Program-made: the position numbers and the translations under genes
Notes under the pieces: generated by a model
What the model was told of the DNA's origin: nothing
Seen by the model: the letters and a program-made list of their open reading frames with translations, nothing else
Databases searched by the model: none
Part shown: piece after piece, positions 34,320-43,240 of the stretch
How positions within the stretch are numbered: the stretch's first letter is position 1
Layout of the letters: every line of letters begins with the position of its first letter
From: Novosphingobium sp049354825
Lineage (GTDB): Bacteria > Pseudomonadota > Alphaproteobacteria > Sphingomonadales > Sphingomonadaceae
NCBI RefSeq assembly: GCF_049354825.1
Contig: NZ_CP186480.1
Coordinates: forward strand, 248,001 to 312,000
DNA: 64,000 nucleotides
Reading direction: 5' to 3'

Positions 34320-34826
34320 TCAGCCCAGCAGGCTGACCACCTCGGCAACCAGCCGCTCGGTCAGCACCGGTTTCATCAGCAGCCGCGCACCGGGAAAACG
34401 GGCCAGCAGGTCGATCCGGTCACCGTGGCCGGTATGGAAAACGAACGGCACGCCCGCCGCGCTCAGCGCCTGGGCCACCGGGATCACCGGGCGCCCGGCG
34501 ATATCGACATCCAGCACCGCCGCGTCGATGCCCGCTACGCCGCTGACCAGTGACAGCGCCTGGTCCAGCGAAACTGCCGGGCCGATCACGTGTGCGCCGG
34601 CGTCTTCGAAGGCGAATTCCAGGTCGAGCGCCAGCATCGCCTCGTCCTCGACCACCAGGATCCGGCGGCCCGACAAGCGGCGATCGAGCGATGTCGGTCC
34701 GGCTGCATCGGCTGGACCGTCACCCGCGCCCGACACCGTCATCGCAACGAGCGGCGCTGCATGGTTGGGGCCTGACCTGGTGAGGGGAAGAGATGGTAAA
34801 CCGATCATCGCCGAAGCATTAACCAT
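34320..34826 (-). CDS. single-domain response regulator with N-terminal extension
   Basis: A 168-residue protein. Residues 53-168 form a CheY-like receiver: acidic pair in ILVVEDEAMLALDLE, phospho-acceptor Asp106 in AAVLDVDIAG, Thr in FVFHTGHG, and Lys152 in LLMKPV. There is no output domain, as in receivers that partner HWE kinases. The first 50 residues are non-conserved; an in-frame ATG at 34742 would remove 28 of them. It starts 8 nt after the kinase gene stop, so the kinase is the likely partner. Confidence 0.85.
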   Translation of the reverse strand: MVNASAMIGLPSLPLTRSGPNHAAPLVAMTVSGAGDGPADAAGPTSLDRRLSGRRILVVEDEAMLALDLEFAFEDAGAHVIGPAVSLDQALSLVSGVAGIDAAVLDVDIAGRPVIPVAQALSAAGVPFVFHTGHGDRIDLLARFPGARLLMKPVLTERLVAEVVSLLG

Positions 34827-34834
34827 GACACCTG

Positions 34835-36127
34835 TTAATCAACTTTAAATTCGAATTCGACCGCAATGCCATCGGGTTGCCAGGACCGGGTCATCGTGCC
34901 GCCAAGCTGGCGCGATGCCAGCGTCATCATCGTCGTGCCGAAACCCCCGGCATTTTCCCCCGGGTGCTGGCTCAACGCGCCCATTCCGGATTCGATCCAG
35001 CGCAAGGCGATTTTGCGGCTTTGTGACACTTGGGTCACGTCCCATTCAAGCCGGACCCGGCCGCTATCCCCGTTCAGCGCGCCGTGCTTCACCGCGTTGG
35101 TGGCCAGTTCATGGACCACCAGCCCGATCGGGGTGATCGCCCGCACCGGCAGGACAACCTCGGGCCCGGCCAGCGCCAGGCGATCGAGGTCGTAGGGCTC
35201 AAGGCACCGCTCCAGCACACTGCGCAGCGGCACCGCGTCGACATTGCCTTCGCCCAGGCTGGCCGAATGGGCCAGCGCCAGCGCGTGGATCCGCGCGCGC
35301 AGGTCGTCGCCCAGCGCCTGGCCCTCGGGATGGCGCCGGCTCGACAGGCCGACCAGCGACATGATCACCGCGAACACGTTCTTCACCCGGTGATTGAGCT
35401 CGCGCAGCAGCAGCTCGGCCCGGTCGTTGGCGTCGCGTAGCGCGGCCGCCTGCCCGGCCAGCACGGTTGCCTGGGCGCGGCGGCGCTCGGTCCGCAGCGC
35501 CGCAAACACCAGCGCCAGCATGGCCAGGCACAGGACCATTTCGAGCGGCAGGAGCATGTTCTCCGCCCGCTCCGCGCGCGCGATGCCGGCATCGCGGCTG
35601 GCCTTCTCGTTTGCGGCCAGCACCGCGATCTGGGTGCGGATCGCGTCCATCACGCGGCGTCCCTCGCCGCCGCCGACGACGGCCAGCGCCTCGGCCCGGT
35701 GGCCCGCGCCGACCAGCGCGATCGTCCGGTCCAGTTCGCCGACCTTGCGCGCGACGAGGGCCCGCAGCGGGATCAGCGCCTGCGGCGATCCGGTCAGCGA
35801 GCTGCTGGAAAACTGCCGCTCGACTTCGGCCATGTCGGGATCGATACGGCCGCGCGCCGCGCGGAATGGCCCAAGGTAGCTGTCCTGCGCGGTCAGCACG
35901 TAGCCGCGCTGGCCGGTCTCGGCGTTGAGCAGGTCGGTTTCGACCAGGTTGAGCGCGATCAGCGCGTCGCCGTTTTCGGAGGCATGGCGGCGCGCATCGC
36001 GCTGCGCCAGGGTGGTGTAGCCAACCAGCGCCGCCAGCAGCGCCAGCACCGCGGTCAGCCCCACAAGCAGTCCGCTGCCGCCGCGGGCGCGGATCGTGTC
36101 GTTCGCCGGTGCCGCCCCCGCAGCCAT
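34835..36127 (-). CDS. HWE/HisKA_2-type sensor histidine kinase with CHASE3-like sensor
   Basis: A 430-residue inner-membrane kinase. A first membrane helix (about 19-38) and a second (about 193-211) bracket a periplasmic helical domain with the CHASE3 signature LNAETGQRGYVLTAQDSYLGPFRAA. The cytosolic part has the HWE-type phospho-acceptor His246 in LLRELNHRVKNVFAVIMSLVGLSSR, the N-box VVHELATNAVKHGAL and a glycine region GGFGTTMMTLASRQLGG. Such kinases often act in light, redox or general-stress signalling. ATG at 36127; the receiver gene follows directly. Confidence 0.88.
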   Translation of the reverse strand: MAAGAAPANDTIRARGGSGLLVGLTAVLALLAALVGYTTLAQRDARRHASENGDALIALNLVETDLLNAETGQRGYVLTAQDSYLGPFRAARGRIDPDMAEVERQFSSSSLTGSPQALIPLRALVARKVGELDRTIALVGAGHRAEALAVVGGGEGRRVMDAIRTQIAVLAANEKASRDAGIARAERAENMLLPLEMVLCLAMLALVFAALRTERRRAQATVLAGQAAALRDANDRAELLLRELNHRVKNVFAVIMSLVGLSSRRHPEGQALGDDLRARIHALALAHSASLGEGNVDAVPLRSVLERCLEPYDLDRLALAGPEVVLPVRAITPIGLVVHELATNAVKHGALNGDSGRVRLEWDVTQVSQSRKIALRWIESGMGALSQHPGENAGGFGTTMMTLASRQLGGTMTRSWQPDGIAVEFEFKVD

Positions 36128-36178
36128 CAAATTGCCTTTGCGATTCAGCGATTTGCCGCTGAGGCCGCAGACTTAGCC

Positions 36179-36202
36179 GGATTGCCCGCGATTCGGCAAT
36201 CC
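36179..36202 (-). terminator. 8-bp perfect hairpin upstream of the kinase gene
   Basis: GGATTGCC (36179-36186) and GGCAATCC (36195-36202) are perfect inverted copies with an 8-nt loop, lying between the stop of the secreted small protein and the kinase start. It could be a terminator or an operator; no T-tract follows. Confidence 0.35.
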
Positions 36203-36225
36203 CCCGCACCCACCGTCCGTGTGCA

Positions 36226-36549
36226 TTAGTGCGCGCAATACCGCGCATCGCCGGCGTTGCAGCGCGCCACCGCGCGGCGCCAATCGGCCATCTGCCGCTC
36301 GTAGTCGGCCTGGCGGCGGGCGTTCTCGCCATCCACGCCGCGCCAGGCCTGCCAGCCGGCGGCATAACCCGCGTCGCGCGCCTGGACCCTGGCCAGCTGC
36401 TGCTGGTTCAGCCGCCTCACCATCGCCGCATCCCGCGCCCGCGCGGCGGCATTGCGCATCGCCGCGTCATTGGGATCGTCGGCCAGCGCGGCCTGCGATC
36501 CCAAGGCCAGAACCAGCGCCGCGGCGCCCGCCAGACGAACGAATTTCAT
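36226..36549 (-). CDS. small secreted protein of unknown function
   Basis: A 107-residue protein with a clear signal peptide (MKFVRLAGAAALVLALGSQAALAD, cleavage probably after about residue 23) and a short helical, Arg/Ala/Gln-rich mature part with two Cys near the end (RCNAGDARYC) that could form a disulfide. No family recognised. It stands alone, 98 nt upstream of the kinase and 127 nt downstream of the ankyrin lipoprotein on the same strand. Confidence 0.65.
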   Translation of the reverse strand: MKFVRLAGAAALVLALGSQAALADDPNDAAMRNAAARARDAAMVRRLNQQQLARVQARDAGYAAGWQAWRGVDGENARRQADYERQMADWRRAVARCNAGDARYCAH

Positions 36550-36676
36550 AAGTGCGACCCTCCCGAAACCTGGCGCCCAGCCTGCCGAGACGCCGCTGAA
36601 CGCGCGGTGAGCGGCTTGGTGCGCGAAAGTGCCGGCGGCGGCGGCGGCGACACGGCAGTTTCGTCGTCACGAAGCC

Positions 36677-38299
36677 TCAAGGTACGCCGTGCTGGTCGAG
36701 CCACTCCGTGGTCGTTTGCCAGTGGCTATTTCTGGCCAGTTGACGCAGGGTCTTCTTTCCATCGGCGACACGGGGGTTCGCTCCGCGATCCAGCAGGAGG
36801 AGGACGACGCGTTCGTCTTCGCCGCTCATCAGGGTGGGCAGTCCACTGGATGTCTTGTTGGGGTCGGCTCCCGCATCGAGAAGAACCCGCGCGACATCGG
36901 GGTCGTTGAGGCCCATCAGCGGGGTCCAGCCGATATCGTCGCGCACCTCCAGCGGCACCCGAAGAGCAATGAGGCTGCGTGCAAACGCCACGCGGCGAGC
37001 CGAGGATACAGTGGCGCACGCCGTCCACCTCGAGCGCAGCGCGTGCAGCGCCGTCGCGGTGCCGTCGCTCCACTTCGCGCGATAACCCTTCGGATCGGCG
37101 CCGGCTTCGACGAGGGCCTGCGCTATGGCTGGACTGCACCCGGCCCCGCCCGCCAAGGCCCGGGTCAGCTCGCCGGTCCCGATCCCCGCGAGCTGCTTCT
37201 TGTCGGCCATCTCCTGAAACAGGGCCTCATCGCCAATGTCCGCTGCGTACAGGGCGATGGCAGCGCCGACTTTCCGGTTTTCGCCCGGTCGGCCGCGCGG
37301 GTCGGGGACCGGCTGCTCGAGGTTCAGCCCGGCGTCAATCGCCTGGCGAATGAGCGTGGTCACACCGACCGTTTCGTCGGATGCCGGTCTCAGCGCGATC
37401 GCCGCGCCGACCAGTTGTGCGGCGGCCGGCGTACGGAAATCGAAGTGTTCCGCCTTGAGCGATGCGATCGTGGCGGCATCCCCGCTGATCCATCGACGGG
37501 TCTGCGCGAGTTCGTCCACCGCGTCCTCGAGCTGGCGCACGCTATCGGGCATGCCGACCGACGGTCCCGCGTAGTCGATCACCTGCTTGGTCGTGCCGCC
37601 GACCCGCAGCGTCAGCGAATAAGTCGGATTGTCCGTGACGCCCGCGCGGTAGGTGTCTTGCAGGCCCATGAACTGCGCATCGCGAAAACGGGTTACGAGC
37701 GCGGCGACGGACGCCGGATCGACGGTATCGCGATGTTGACCCGGCCACAGGACCGACAGCCCGTTGAAAGCGGCATGAACCTGCGAATCGGTGCCCGGAA
37801 ACAGGCTTTCGGGCGTTTCGAATACGACGGCGCCCGTTCCATCGATTGTGACCCTGTAGTTGGGACAAGTGCCGTAGCATGCGGTCCGTTCAAGCGTGAT
37901 GGAAACATCCTGCGGGGCGGCCGTGGGAAATTGGCGGGACGGATCGGGGACGATTTCAGGTGGCAGGAGCTGGATCTCGACCGTGCCGACCGCCATGACC
38001 GGGCGATCGCGATAGATGAACGGCTTGAACGTCCACTGGCGCGCCGCCTCGACCGCCGGTCCGGCTCCCGTATCGGACATGGGGTTTGCCGGCCACGCTT
38101 CGACCACCTTGCCCTGCTTGTCGATGGTCACACCGACCTGGAAGGTCGAAAAGGACTGTGCACCGGCAACGCGCGCCGTGGTCGGCCCGGAAATCCGGTA
38201 GGAACCGAGATCGCTGAAGCCGATCGGTGTGTCCGGCGATTGCGCGGCGGCGCAGCCAGCAAGCCCGAAAATGGCGATCAGCAGGCTGAGCAATTTCAT
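36677..38299 (-). CDS. lipoprotein with TonB-like, DUF6438-like and ankyrin regions
   Basis: A 540-residue secreted protein. The signal peptide ends in the lipobox GLAGC (Cys15). Residues about 40-105 resemble the C-terminal domain of TonB-type proteins (VGVTIDKQGKVVEAWP, WTFKPFIYRDRPV). Next comes ITLERTACYGTCPNYRVTIDGTG, a DUF6438-like pattern with two Cys. The C-terminal 230 residues are ankyrin-like repeats (LTRALAGGAGCSPAIAQALVEAGAD, TPLMGLNDPDVARVLLDAGADPNK). This combination suggests a periplasmic binding protein; no pathway is evident. ATG at 38299. Divergent from uvrA, 139 bp away. Confidence 0.7.
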   Translation of the reverse strand: MKLLSLLIAIFGLAGCAAAQSPDTPIGFSDLGSYRISGPTTARVAGAQSFSTFQVGVTIDKQGKVVEAWPANPMSDTGAGPAVEAARQWTFKPFIYRDRPVMAVGTVEIQLLPPEIVPDPSRQFPTAAPQDVSITLERTACYGTCPNYRVTIDGTGAVVFETPESLFPGTDSQVHAAFNGLSVLWPGQHRDTVDPASVAALVTRFRDAQFMGLQDTYRAGVTDNPTYSLTLRVGGTTKQVIDYAGPSVGMPDSVRQLEDAVDELAQTRRWISGDAATIASLKAEHFDFRTPAAAQLVGAAIALRPASDETVGVTTLIRQAIDAGLNLEQPVPDPRGRPGENRKVGAAIALYAADIGDEALFQEMADKKQLAGIGTGELTRALAGGAGCSPAIAQALVEAGADPKGYRAKWSDGTATALHALRSRWTACATVSSARRVAFARSLIALRVPLEVRDDIGWTPLMGLNDPDVARVLLDAGADPNKTSSGLPTLMSGEDERVVLLLLDRGANPRVADGKKTLRQLARNSHWQTTTEWLDQHGVP

Positions 38300-38412
38300 T
38301 CCAGGTCCCCCATCGTTCGCTTTTGTCCAACACATTCCGCTGCTTGCCAAGTTGCAACCTTTGGCCGCGCTCCCCATTTGTCAGGGGGCGCGGTCGCGCG
38401 CTTGAAACCTGC

Positions 38413-38427
38413 GAACAAATCTGGAAC
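38413..38427 (+). promoter_or_regulatory. LexA (SOS) box upstream of uvrA
   Basis: GAAC-N7-GAAC (38413-38416 and 38424-38427) is the reverse complement of the alphaproteobacterial SOS box GTTC-N7-GTTC. It ends 11 nt before the uvrA ATG, so LexA binding would block transcription start or elongation of this classical SOS gene. Confidence 0.8.
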
Positions 38428-38438
38428 ATCGCCGCATC

Positions 38439-41381
38439 ATGCAGAACAAGATCGTCGTGCGCGGCGCGCGCGAGCACAACCTCAAGGGCTTCGATGTCGA
38501 GCTTCCGCGCGACAGCCTGATCGTGATCACCGGCCTGTCGGGCAGCGGCAAGTCCAGCCTCGCCTTCGACACCATCTATGCCGAGGGCCAGCGCCGCTAT
38601 GTCGAGAGCCTGAGCGCCTATGCGCGCCAGTTCCTGGAGATGATGCAGAAGCCCGATGTCGAGCATATCGACGGGCTCAGCCCCGCGATCTCGATCGAGC
38701 AGAAGACCACCAGCCGCAACCCGCGTTCCACCGTGGCGACGGTGACCGAGATCTACGACTACATGCGTCTGCTGTGGGCGCGCGTGGGCGTGCCCTATTC
38801 GCCCGCCACCGGCCTGCCGATCGAGGCGCAGACCGTGTCCAACATGGTCGACCGCGTGATGGCGCTGCCCGCGGGGACGCGGCTCTACCTGCTCGCCCCC
38901 GTGGTGCGCGGCCGCAAGGGCGAATACCGCAAGGAGCTGGCCGAATGGCAGAAGGCCGGCTTCACCCGCGTCCGCATCGATGGCGAAATGTACGAGATCG
39001 AGGCCGCGCCCGCGCTCGACAAGAAGTACAAGCACGACATCGAGGTCGTGGTCGATCGCCTGTCGGTGCGCGAAGGGATCGAAACGCGGCTTGCCGACAG
39101 CTTCGAACAGGCGCTCAAGCTGGCCGAGGGGCTGGCTTATGTCGACCTGGCCGACGGCATCGTCCCGGGGCGCGAGGAAGAGGACGCCACCGGCACCAAC
39201 CGCGCCGGTTCGCTTAAAGGCGCGGGCCTGCCCGCCAACCGCATCGTGTTCAGTGAAAAGTTCGCCTGCCCGGTCTCGGGCTTCACGCTGGAAGCGATCG
39301 AGCCGCGCCTGTTCTCGTTCAACGCCCCCCAGGGCGCCTGCCCGGCGTGCGACGGGCTGGGCGAAAAGCTGCTGTTCGATCCCCAACTGGTCGTCCCGAA
39401 CGAGAACCTCAGCCTCAAGCAGGGCGCGGTGGTGCCGTGGGCCAAGTCCAACCCGCCGTCGCCTTACTACATGCAGGTCCTCGCCAGCCTGGCGAAGGAG
39501 TTCGGCTTCGACCTGACCACCGCGTGGGGCGAACTGCCCGAGAGCGCGCAGGACACCATTCTGCACGGCACCAGGGGCAGGGCCGTCCCGCTCACCTTCC
39601 AGGACGGGCGCAAGTCCTACACCGTGAAGAAGGCGTTCGAGGGCGTGATCGGCAACCTCAACCGCCGCATGCTGCAGACCGAAAGCGCCTGGATGCGCGA
39701 GGAGCTGGGCAAGTTCCAGACCGCGCAGCCGTGCGAGGTCTGCCACGGCAAGCGCCTCAAGCCCGAGGCGCTTTCGGTCAAGATCGCGGGCGAGGATATC
39801 TCCACCGTCACCCACCTCTCCGTCGCCGCCGCCGTCCCGTGGTTCCTCGACCTGCCGGCAAAGCTGACCGACCAGCAGCGCCAGATCGCCCGCGCCATCC
39901 TGAAGGAAATCGACGAGCGGCTGGGCTTCCTCAACAACGTCGGGCTCGACTACCTCAACCTCGACCGCACCAGTGGCACGCTGTCGGGCGGCGAGAGCCA
40001 GCGCATCCGCCTCGCCAGCCAGATCGGCAGCGGGCTGTCGGGCGTGCTCTACGTGCTGGACGAACCCAGCATCGGCCTGCACCAGCGCGACAACGACCGG
40101 CTGCTGGTGACGCTGAAACGCCTGCGCGACCTCGGCAACACCGTCATCGTGGTCGAGCATGACGAGGACGCGATCCGCGCCGCCGATCACGTGGTCGATC
40201 TCGGCCCCGGCGCCGGCGTCCACGGGGGCGAGATCGTGGCCCAGGGCAAGCTCAAGGATATCCTCAAGGCCAAGGCCAGCCTCACCGGGCAGTACCTCTC
40301 GGGCAAGCGCAGCATCGAGGTGCCCGCCGTCCGCCGCCCCGCCGCCGGGATCACGAAGAAGAACCCCGCCGGCAACTGGATCGAGGTGAAGAACGCCCGC
40401 GCCAACAACCTGAAGGGCGTCACCGCGCGCATCCCGCTGGGCACCTTCACCTGCATCACCGGCGTATCGGGCAGCGGCAAGTCGTCGCTCACGCTCGATA
40501 CGCTCTACGCCGGCGCGGCGCGGGCATTGAACGGCGCGCGCGTCATCGCCGGCCCGCACGACGCCATCACCGGGCTGGACCTCTGCGACAAGGTGATCGA
40601 GATCGACCAGTCCCCCATCGGCCGCACGCCGCGCTCAAATCCCGCGACCTATACCGGCGCCTTCACCCAGATCCGCGACTGGTTCGCCGGCCTGCCCGAA
40701 AGCGCGGCGCGCGGGTACAAGCCGGGGCGGTTCTCGTTCAACGTCAAGGGCGGCCGGTGCGAGGCGTGCCAGGGCGACGGCCTGATCAAGATCGAGATGC
40801 ACTTCCTCCCCGACGTCTACGTCACCTGCGAGGAATGCGGCGGCAAGCGCTACAACCGCGAAACGCTGGAGGTGAAGTTCAAGGGGCACTCCATCGCCGA
40901 CGTGCTCGACATGACGATCGAGGACGCGGAATCCTTCTTCAAGGCCGTCCCCCCCATCCGCGACAAGATGCACATGCTGAACGAGGTGGGCCTCGGCTAC
41001 GTCAAGGTCGGCCAGCAGGCGACGACGCTGTCGGGCGGCGAGGCGCAGCGCGTGAAGCTCGCCAAGGAACTCAGCCGCCGCGCCACCGGCAACACGCTCT
41101 ATATCCTCGACGAGCCCACTACCGGCCTCCACTTCGAGGACGTGCGCAAGCTGCTGGAAGTGCTGCAACGCCTGGTCGACCAGGGCAACTCGGTGGTGGT
41201 GATCGAACACAACCTCGACGTCATCAAGGTCGCCGACTGGATCGTCGACCTCGGCCCCGACGGCGGCGTGCGCGGCGGCGAGATCATCGCCGAGGGCACG
41301 CCGGAGGATGTGGCCGGGAATGCGCGGAGTTACACCGGGCAGTACCTCAAGCCGCTGCTGGCGAGGAAGGCGGCGGCCTAA
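38439..41381 (+). CDS. uvrA: excinuclease ABC subunit A
   Basis: A 980-residue DNA-damage sensor of nucleotide excision repair. Two ABC ATPase modules are visible: Walker A at 32-40 (GLSGSGKSS) and a second GVSGSGKSSL near 669; signatures LSGGESQRIRLA and LSGGEAQRVKLAKEL; Walker B VLDEPSIGLHQRDN and ILDEPTTGLHFEDV. Zinc-binding cysteines appear in CPVSGFTLEA...CPACDGLG and CEACQGDG...CEECGGKRYN. Slightly longer than E. coli UvrA (940). A LexA box precedes it. No other uvr gene is in the window. Confidence 0.97.
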   Translation: MQNKIVVRGAREHNLKGFDVELPRDSLIVITGLSGSGKSSLAFDTIYAEGQRRYVESLSAYARQFLEMMQKPDVEHIDGLSPAISIEQKTTSRNPRSTVATVTEIYDYMRLLWARVGVPYSPATGLPIEAQTVSNMVDRVMALPAGTRLYLLAPVVRGRKGEYRKELAEWQKAGFTRVRIDGEMYEIEAAPALDKKYKHDIEVVVDRLSVREGIETRLADSFEQALKLAEGLAYVDLADGIVPGREEEDATGTNRAGSLKGAGLPANRIVFSEKFACPVSGFTLEAIEPRLFSFNAPQGACPACDGLGEKLLFDPQLVVPNENLSLKQGAVVPWAKSNPPSPYYMQVLASLAKEFGFDLTTAWGELPESAQDTILHGTRGRAVPLTFQDGRKSYTVKKAFEGVIGNLNRRMLQTESAWMREELGKFQTAQPCEVCHGKRLKPEALSVKIAGEDISTVTHLSVAAAVPWFLDLPAKLTDQQRQIARAILKEIDERLGFLNNVGLDYLNLDRTSGTLSGGESQRIRLASQIGSGLSGVLYVLDEPSIGLHQRDNDRLLVTLKRLRDLGNTVIVVEHDEDAIRAADHVVDLGPGAGVHGGEIVAQGKLKDILKAKASLTGQYLSGKRSIEVPAVRRPAAGITKKNPAGNWIEVKNARANNLKGVTARIPLGTFTCITGVSGSGKSSLTLDTLYAGAARALNGARVIAGPHDAITGLDLCDKVIEIDQSPIGRTPRSNPATYTGAFTQIRDWFAGLPESAARGYKPGRFSFNVKGGRCEACQGDGLIKIEMHFLPDVYVTCEECGGKRYNRETLEVKFKGHSIADVLDMTIEDAESFFKAVPPIRDKMHMLNEVGLGYVKVGQQATTLSGGEAQRVKLAKELSRRATGNTLYILDEPTTGLHFEDVRKLLEVLQRLVDQGNSVVVIEHNLDVIKVADWIVDLGPDGGVRGGEIIAEGTPEDVAGNARSYTGQYLKPLLARKAAA

Positions 41382-41411
41382 GCTTAGCGCGGCCTTACAA
41401 AGGTTCGCGTG

Positions 41412-41849
41412 TCAAAGATGCCTAATTTCAACGCCTTGCAGAACATCGCGAAGATATTCTGCAGCGAGCCTACGATGACAGTGGTCCGGCTCATGCTCGC
41501 TGCACAGCAGGCATGAGTTGTCCAACAAGCCGTCATTCACAAAGCGTTTTTCGACACTCTTTGACGACAAATTAGCCAGATACCGACGGGCGTACTCGTC
41601 CCACCCGATTTGCTTCTCACGGTAAGCCTTCAAGAGCGCCTTATCGGGGGCCAATAGGTCCTCGGCGCGATAGGATATTGAAGCAATTTCAGACAGAAAG
41701 AAATTAAGATCTGTCTCTTTCGAAAAGCCCGCCAGCTGAGACGTCCGATTGGCGCGAGTGTCTAGAACACGTTTTACGCCTGAAACGCGAAGTCTATTGA
41801 AAAAATGCTGCGCGGTACTTTTAGTGAAGCCTATCGTGTACAGTTTCAT
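41412..41849 (-). CDS. DUF488 family protein, short member
   Basis: A 145-residue protein with the DUF488 pattern: MKLYTIGFTKSTAQHFFNRL, VKRVLDTRANRTSQ, and the conserved Cys-His-Arg segment LLCSEHEPDHCHRRLAAEYL. DUF488 proteins have no settled function. ATG at 41849 has GGAG 6 nt upstream and lies 29 nt inside the preceding DUF488 gene, so the two are co-translated. Codon use is less GC-rich than flanking genes. Last gene of the dual-OB/DUF488 cassette. Confidence 0.8.
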   Translation of the reverse strand: MKLYTIGFTKSTAQHFFNRLRVSGVKRVLDTRANRTSQLAGFSKETDLNFFLSEIASISYRAEDLLAPDKALLKAYREKQIGWDEYARRYLANLSSKSVEKRFVNDGLLDNSCLLCSEHEPDHCHRRLAAEYLRDVLQGVEIRHL

Positions 41850-42450
41850 TTCGACTCCATTCGCCTCCCTCGGAGTAGGAGATAGCATCGCCTTGTTTAC
41901 GATAAGCCAATCTAATGCCCTCGTTGCGCTCGGCTTCAGTTCGTAAAAGTGGCGGCGGGGCTGTCCCGTAAAGATCGATAAGGCGCTCCTCTAAATCCTG
42001 ATGCGTCTCGATCCGTCCGTTCGAGTGGATGTGCCTTATGTCCGGCACCAAGGAAGCAAGATGTCGCGACACTAAGATCGCCCGATGACATTCTATAGGA
42101 TCGGCCTCAGAACATACCAACGCTAATCCTGAAACCTTAGAGCCGGACTGAAGGCGATTTAGCGCCTCTTTAAAAATATCCTGCTTAGAGATCCGATCAT
42201 ACTCGGCCCGCCCACCCAAGTAACAAGACCGATCTTTTGGCCGCGCGCCTAATGCATCGCCAAAAAAAGCATATTTCAGACCCCTAGAATTGAGACTTCG
42301 TTTGAACTCTGCTCTCGAAAATTCGGGCCTATAACGCGAGCTCGGATATGACCGGACGTCACAAACAATAGTGCAGTGGTTAGCAACCAGATGGTCAATG
42401 AACTCGTCGATCTTAACGCCCGAATATCCGATGGTGTGGATAGGGTTCAT
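41821..42450 (-). CDS. DUF488 family protein, long member
   Basis: A 209-residue DUF488 protein: IHTIGYSGVKIDEFIDHL, CTIVCDVRSYPSSRYRPEFSR, LKYAFFGDALGARP and LALVCSEADPIECHRAILVSRHL, the same C-x7-8-CHR feature as its neighbour. A polar C-terminal tail of about 50 residues follows. ATG at 42450 is directly behind the stop of the dual-OB gene (TAAATG), with AGGAAA as ribosome site within that gene's end. Paired DUF488 paralogues with a dual-OB partner suggest a complex. Confidence 0.82.
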   Translation of the reverse strand: MNPIHTIGYSGVKIDEFIDHLVANHCTIVCDVRSYPSSRYRPEFSRAEFKRSLNSRGLKYAFFGDALGARPKDRSCYLGGRAEYDRISKQDIFKEALNRLQSGSKVSGLALVCSEADPIECHRAILVSRHLASLVPDIRHIHSNGRIETHQDLEERLIDLYGTAPPPLLRTEAERNEGIRLAYRKQGDAISYSEGGEWSRNETVHDRLH

Positions 42451-43149
42451 TTAATTTCCTATGACGCCATTAACTTGCAGGTAGCACCTTTTGGGGTCGT
42501 AGTCGTGATTGGGGCCGTCCCACTCGCGAGCCAGTCCGAGCCGGACTGCAATGTGCGACGAGGCGCCGTCAATCCGGCCGCGAAGGTTTTCGACACCTGC
42601 AGTAGGGTCACCAGCGCTCCGTGCGGCGAGGTCTGTTACTGGCAAATTGTACCAACCATCGTAGCACGGAAAAGACAGTTGAATTTTTTCAAACTTGTCA
42701 CTTAGCTTTATTGAATGCTTAGGTTGAACGACACAGAAGAGCGAGCGACATTCGGAACCGGCGTTAACATACTTTTTTGCCATAATGTGGGGATCGAGCA
42801 CGCTTGCGACGCTGACTGATGCAGTAGCATTGCACGCTGAGAATAACTCTGTGTTCGTTGCCTCTCCAGCCACCCCGACTGTGAGGACAAAAAAGTCCTC
42901 ATGAGCGTGTGGAAAGGACCGGTGGGGCGTATTTCCAGGCTCTAGATTGAGAACGTTCCCGACAACCATGTATCCTCCATTTACCCACTTTTCTTCTTCC
43001 CAATTAGTGCCGTCTGTCTTCAACGGCCTTACCATCGCACCGCTCGCCAGATCGATGCCCGCTACGCAGACAAGCCCACCTGTCATGCGCGTCACTTCCG
43101 TGACGAGCACTTTGCGAAACTGGCGGCAATTATATACTTTACTTAGCAA
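42451..43149 (-). CDS. dual-OB-domain protein, 5' end replaced by IS insertion
   Basis: About 232 codons stay open from a TTG (43149) inside the terminal repeat of the inserted element; GTG at 43110 is another possible start. The conserved part begins RKVLVTEVTRMTGGLVCVAGIDLASGAMVRPL, continues VGNVLNLEPGN and ends with a basic Tyr-rich stretch, matching proteins called dual OB domain-containing. OB folds suggest nucleic-acid or ligand binding. The original first ~22 codons and promoter are now at 45426 onward, beyond the element, so expression is probably reduced or altered. Confidence 0.65.
   Translation of the reverse strand: MLSKVYNCRQFRKVLVTEVTRMTGGLVCVAGIDLASGAMVRPLKTDGTNWEEEKWVNGGYMVVGNVLNLEPGNTPHRSFPHAHEDFFVLTVGVAGEATNTELFSACNATASVSVASVLDPHIMAKKYVNAGSECRSLFCVVQPKHSIKLSDKFEKIQLSFPCYDGWYNLPVTDLAARSAGDPTAGVENLRGRIDGASSHIAVRLGLAREWDGPNHDYDPKRCYLQVNGVIGN
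43117..43148. repeat. left target duplication and left terminal inverted repeat of the IS
   Basis: AAACTGGC at 43117-43124 is the host target duplication; the inverted repeat runs 43125-43148, begins GGCAATTATA and matches the right end at all 24 positions. Confidence 0.9.
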
Positions 43150-43240
43150 GGATTCGGGACTATCTGCGAGCAGCGTGACAGGCTGGAGATTGAGATAACG
43201 CCTTCGCAGCTCCAGGCTGCGGAGCAGGTGTTGCTTGGCT

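Noticed and set aside
34812..34847. Two TTAA tetramers near the kinase/receiver junction as a CtrA site
   Set aside because: Spacing is about 12 nt rather than the seven of TTAA-N7-TTAAC.
37956..40559. 867-codon open frame on the minus strand opposite uvrA
   Set aside because: Shadow of uvrA and of the lipoprotein gene; low-complexity composition and no domain.
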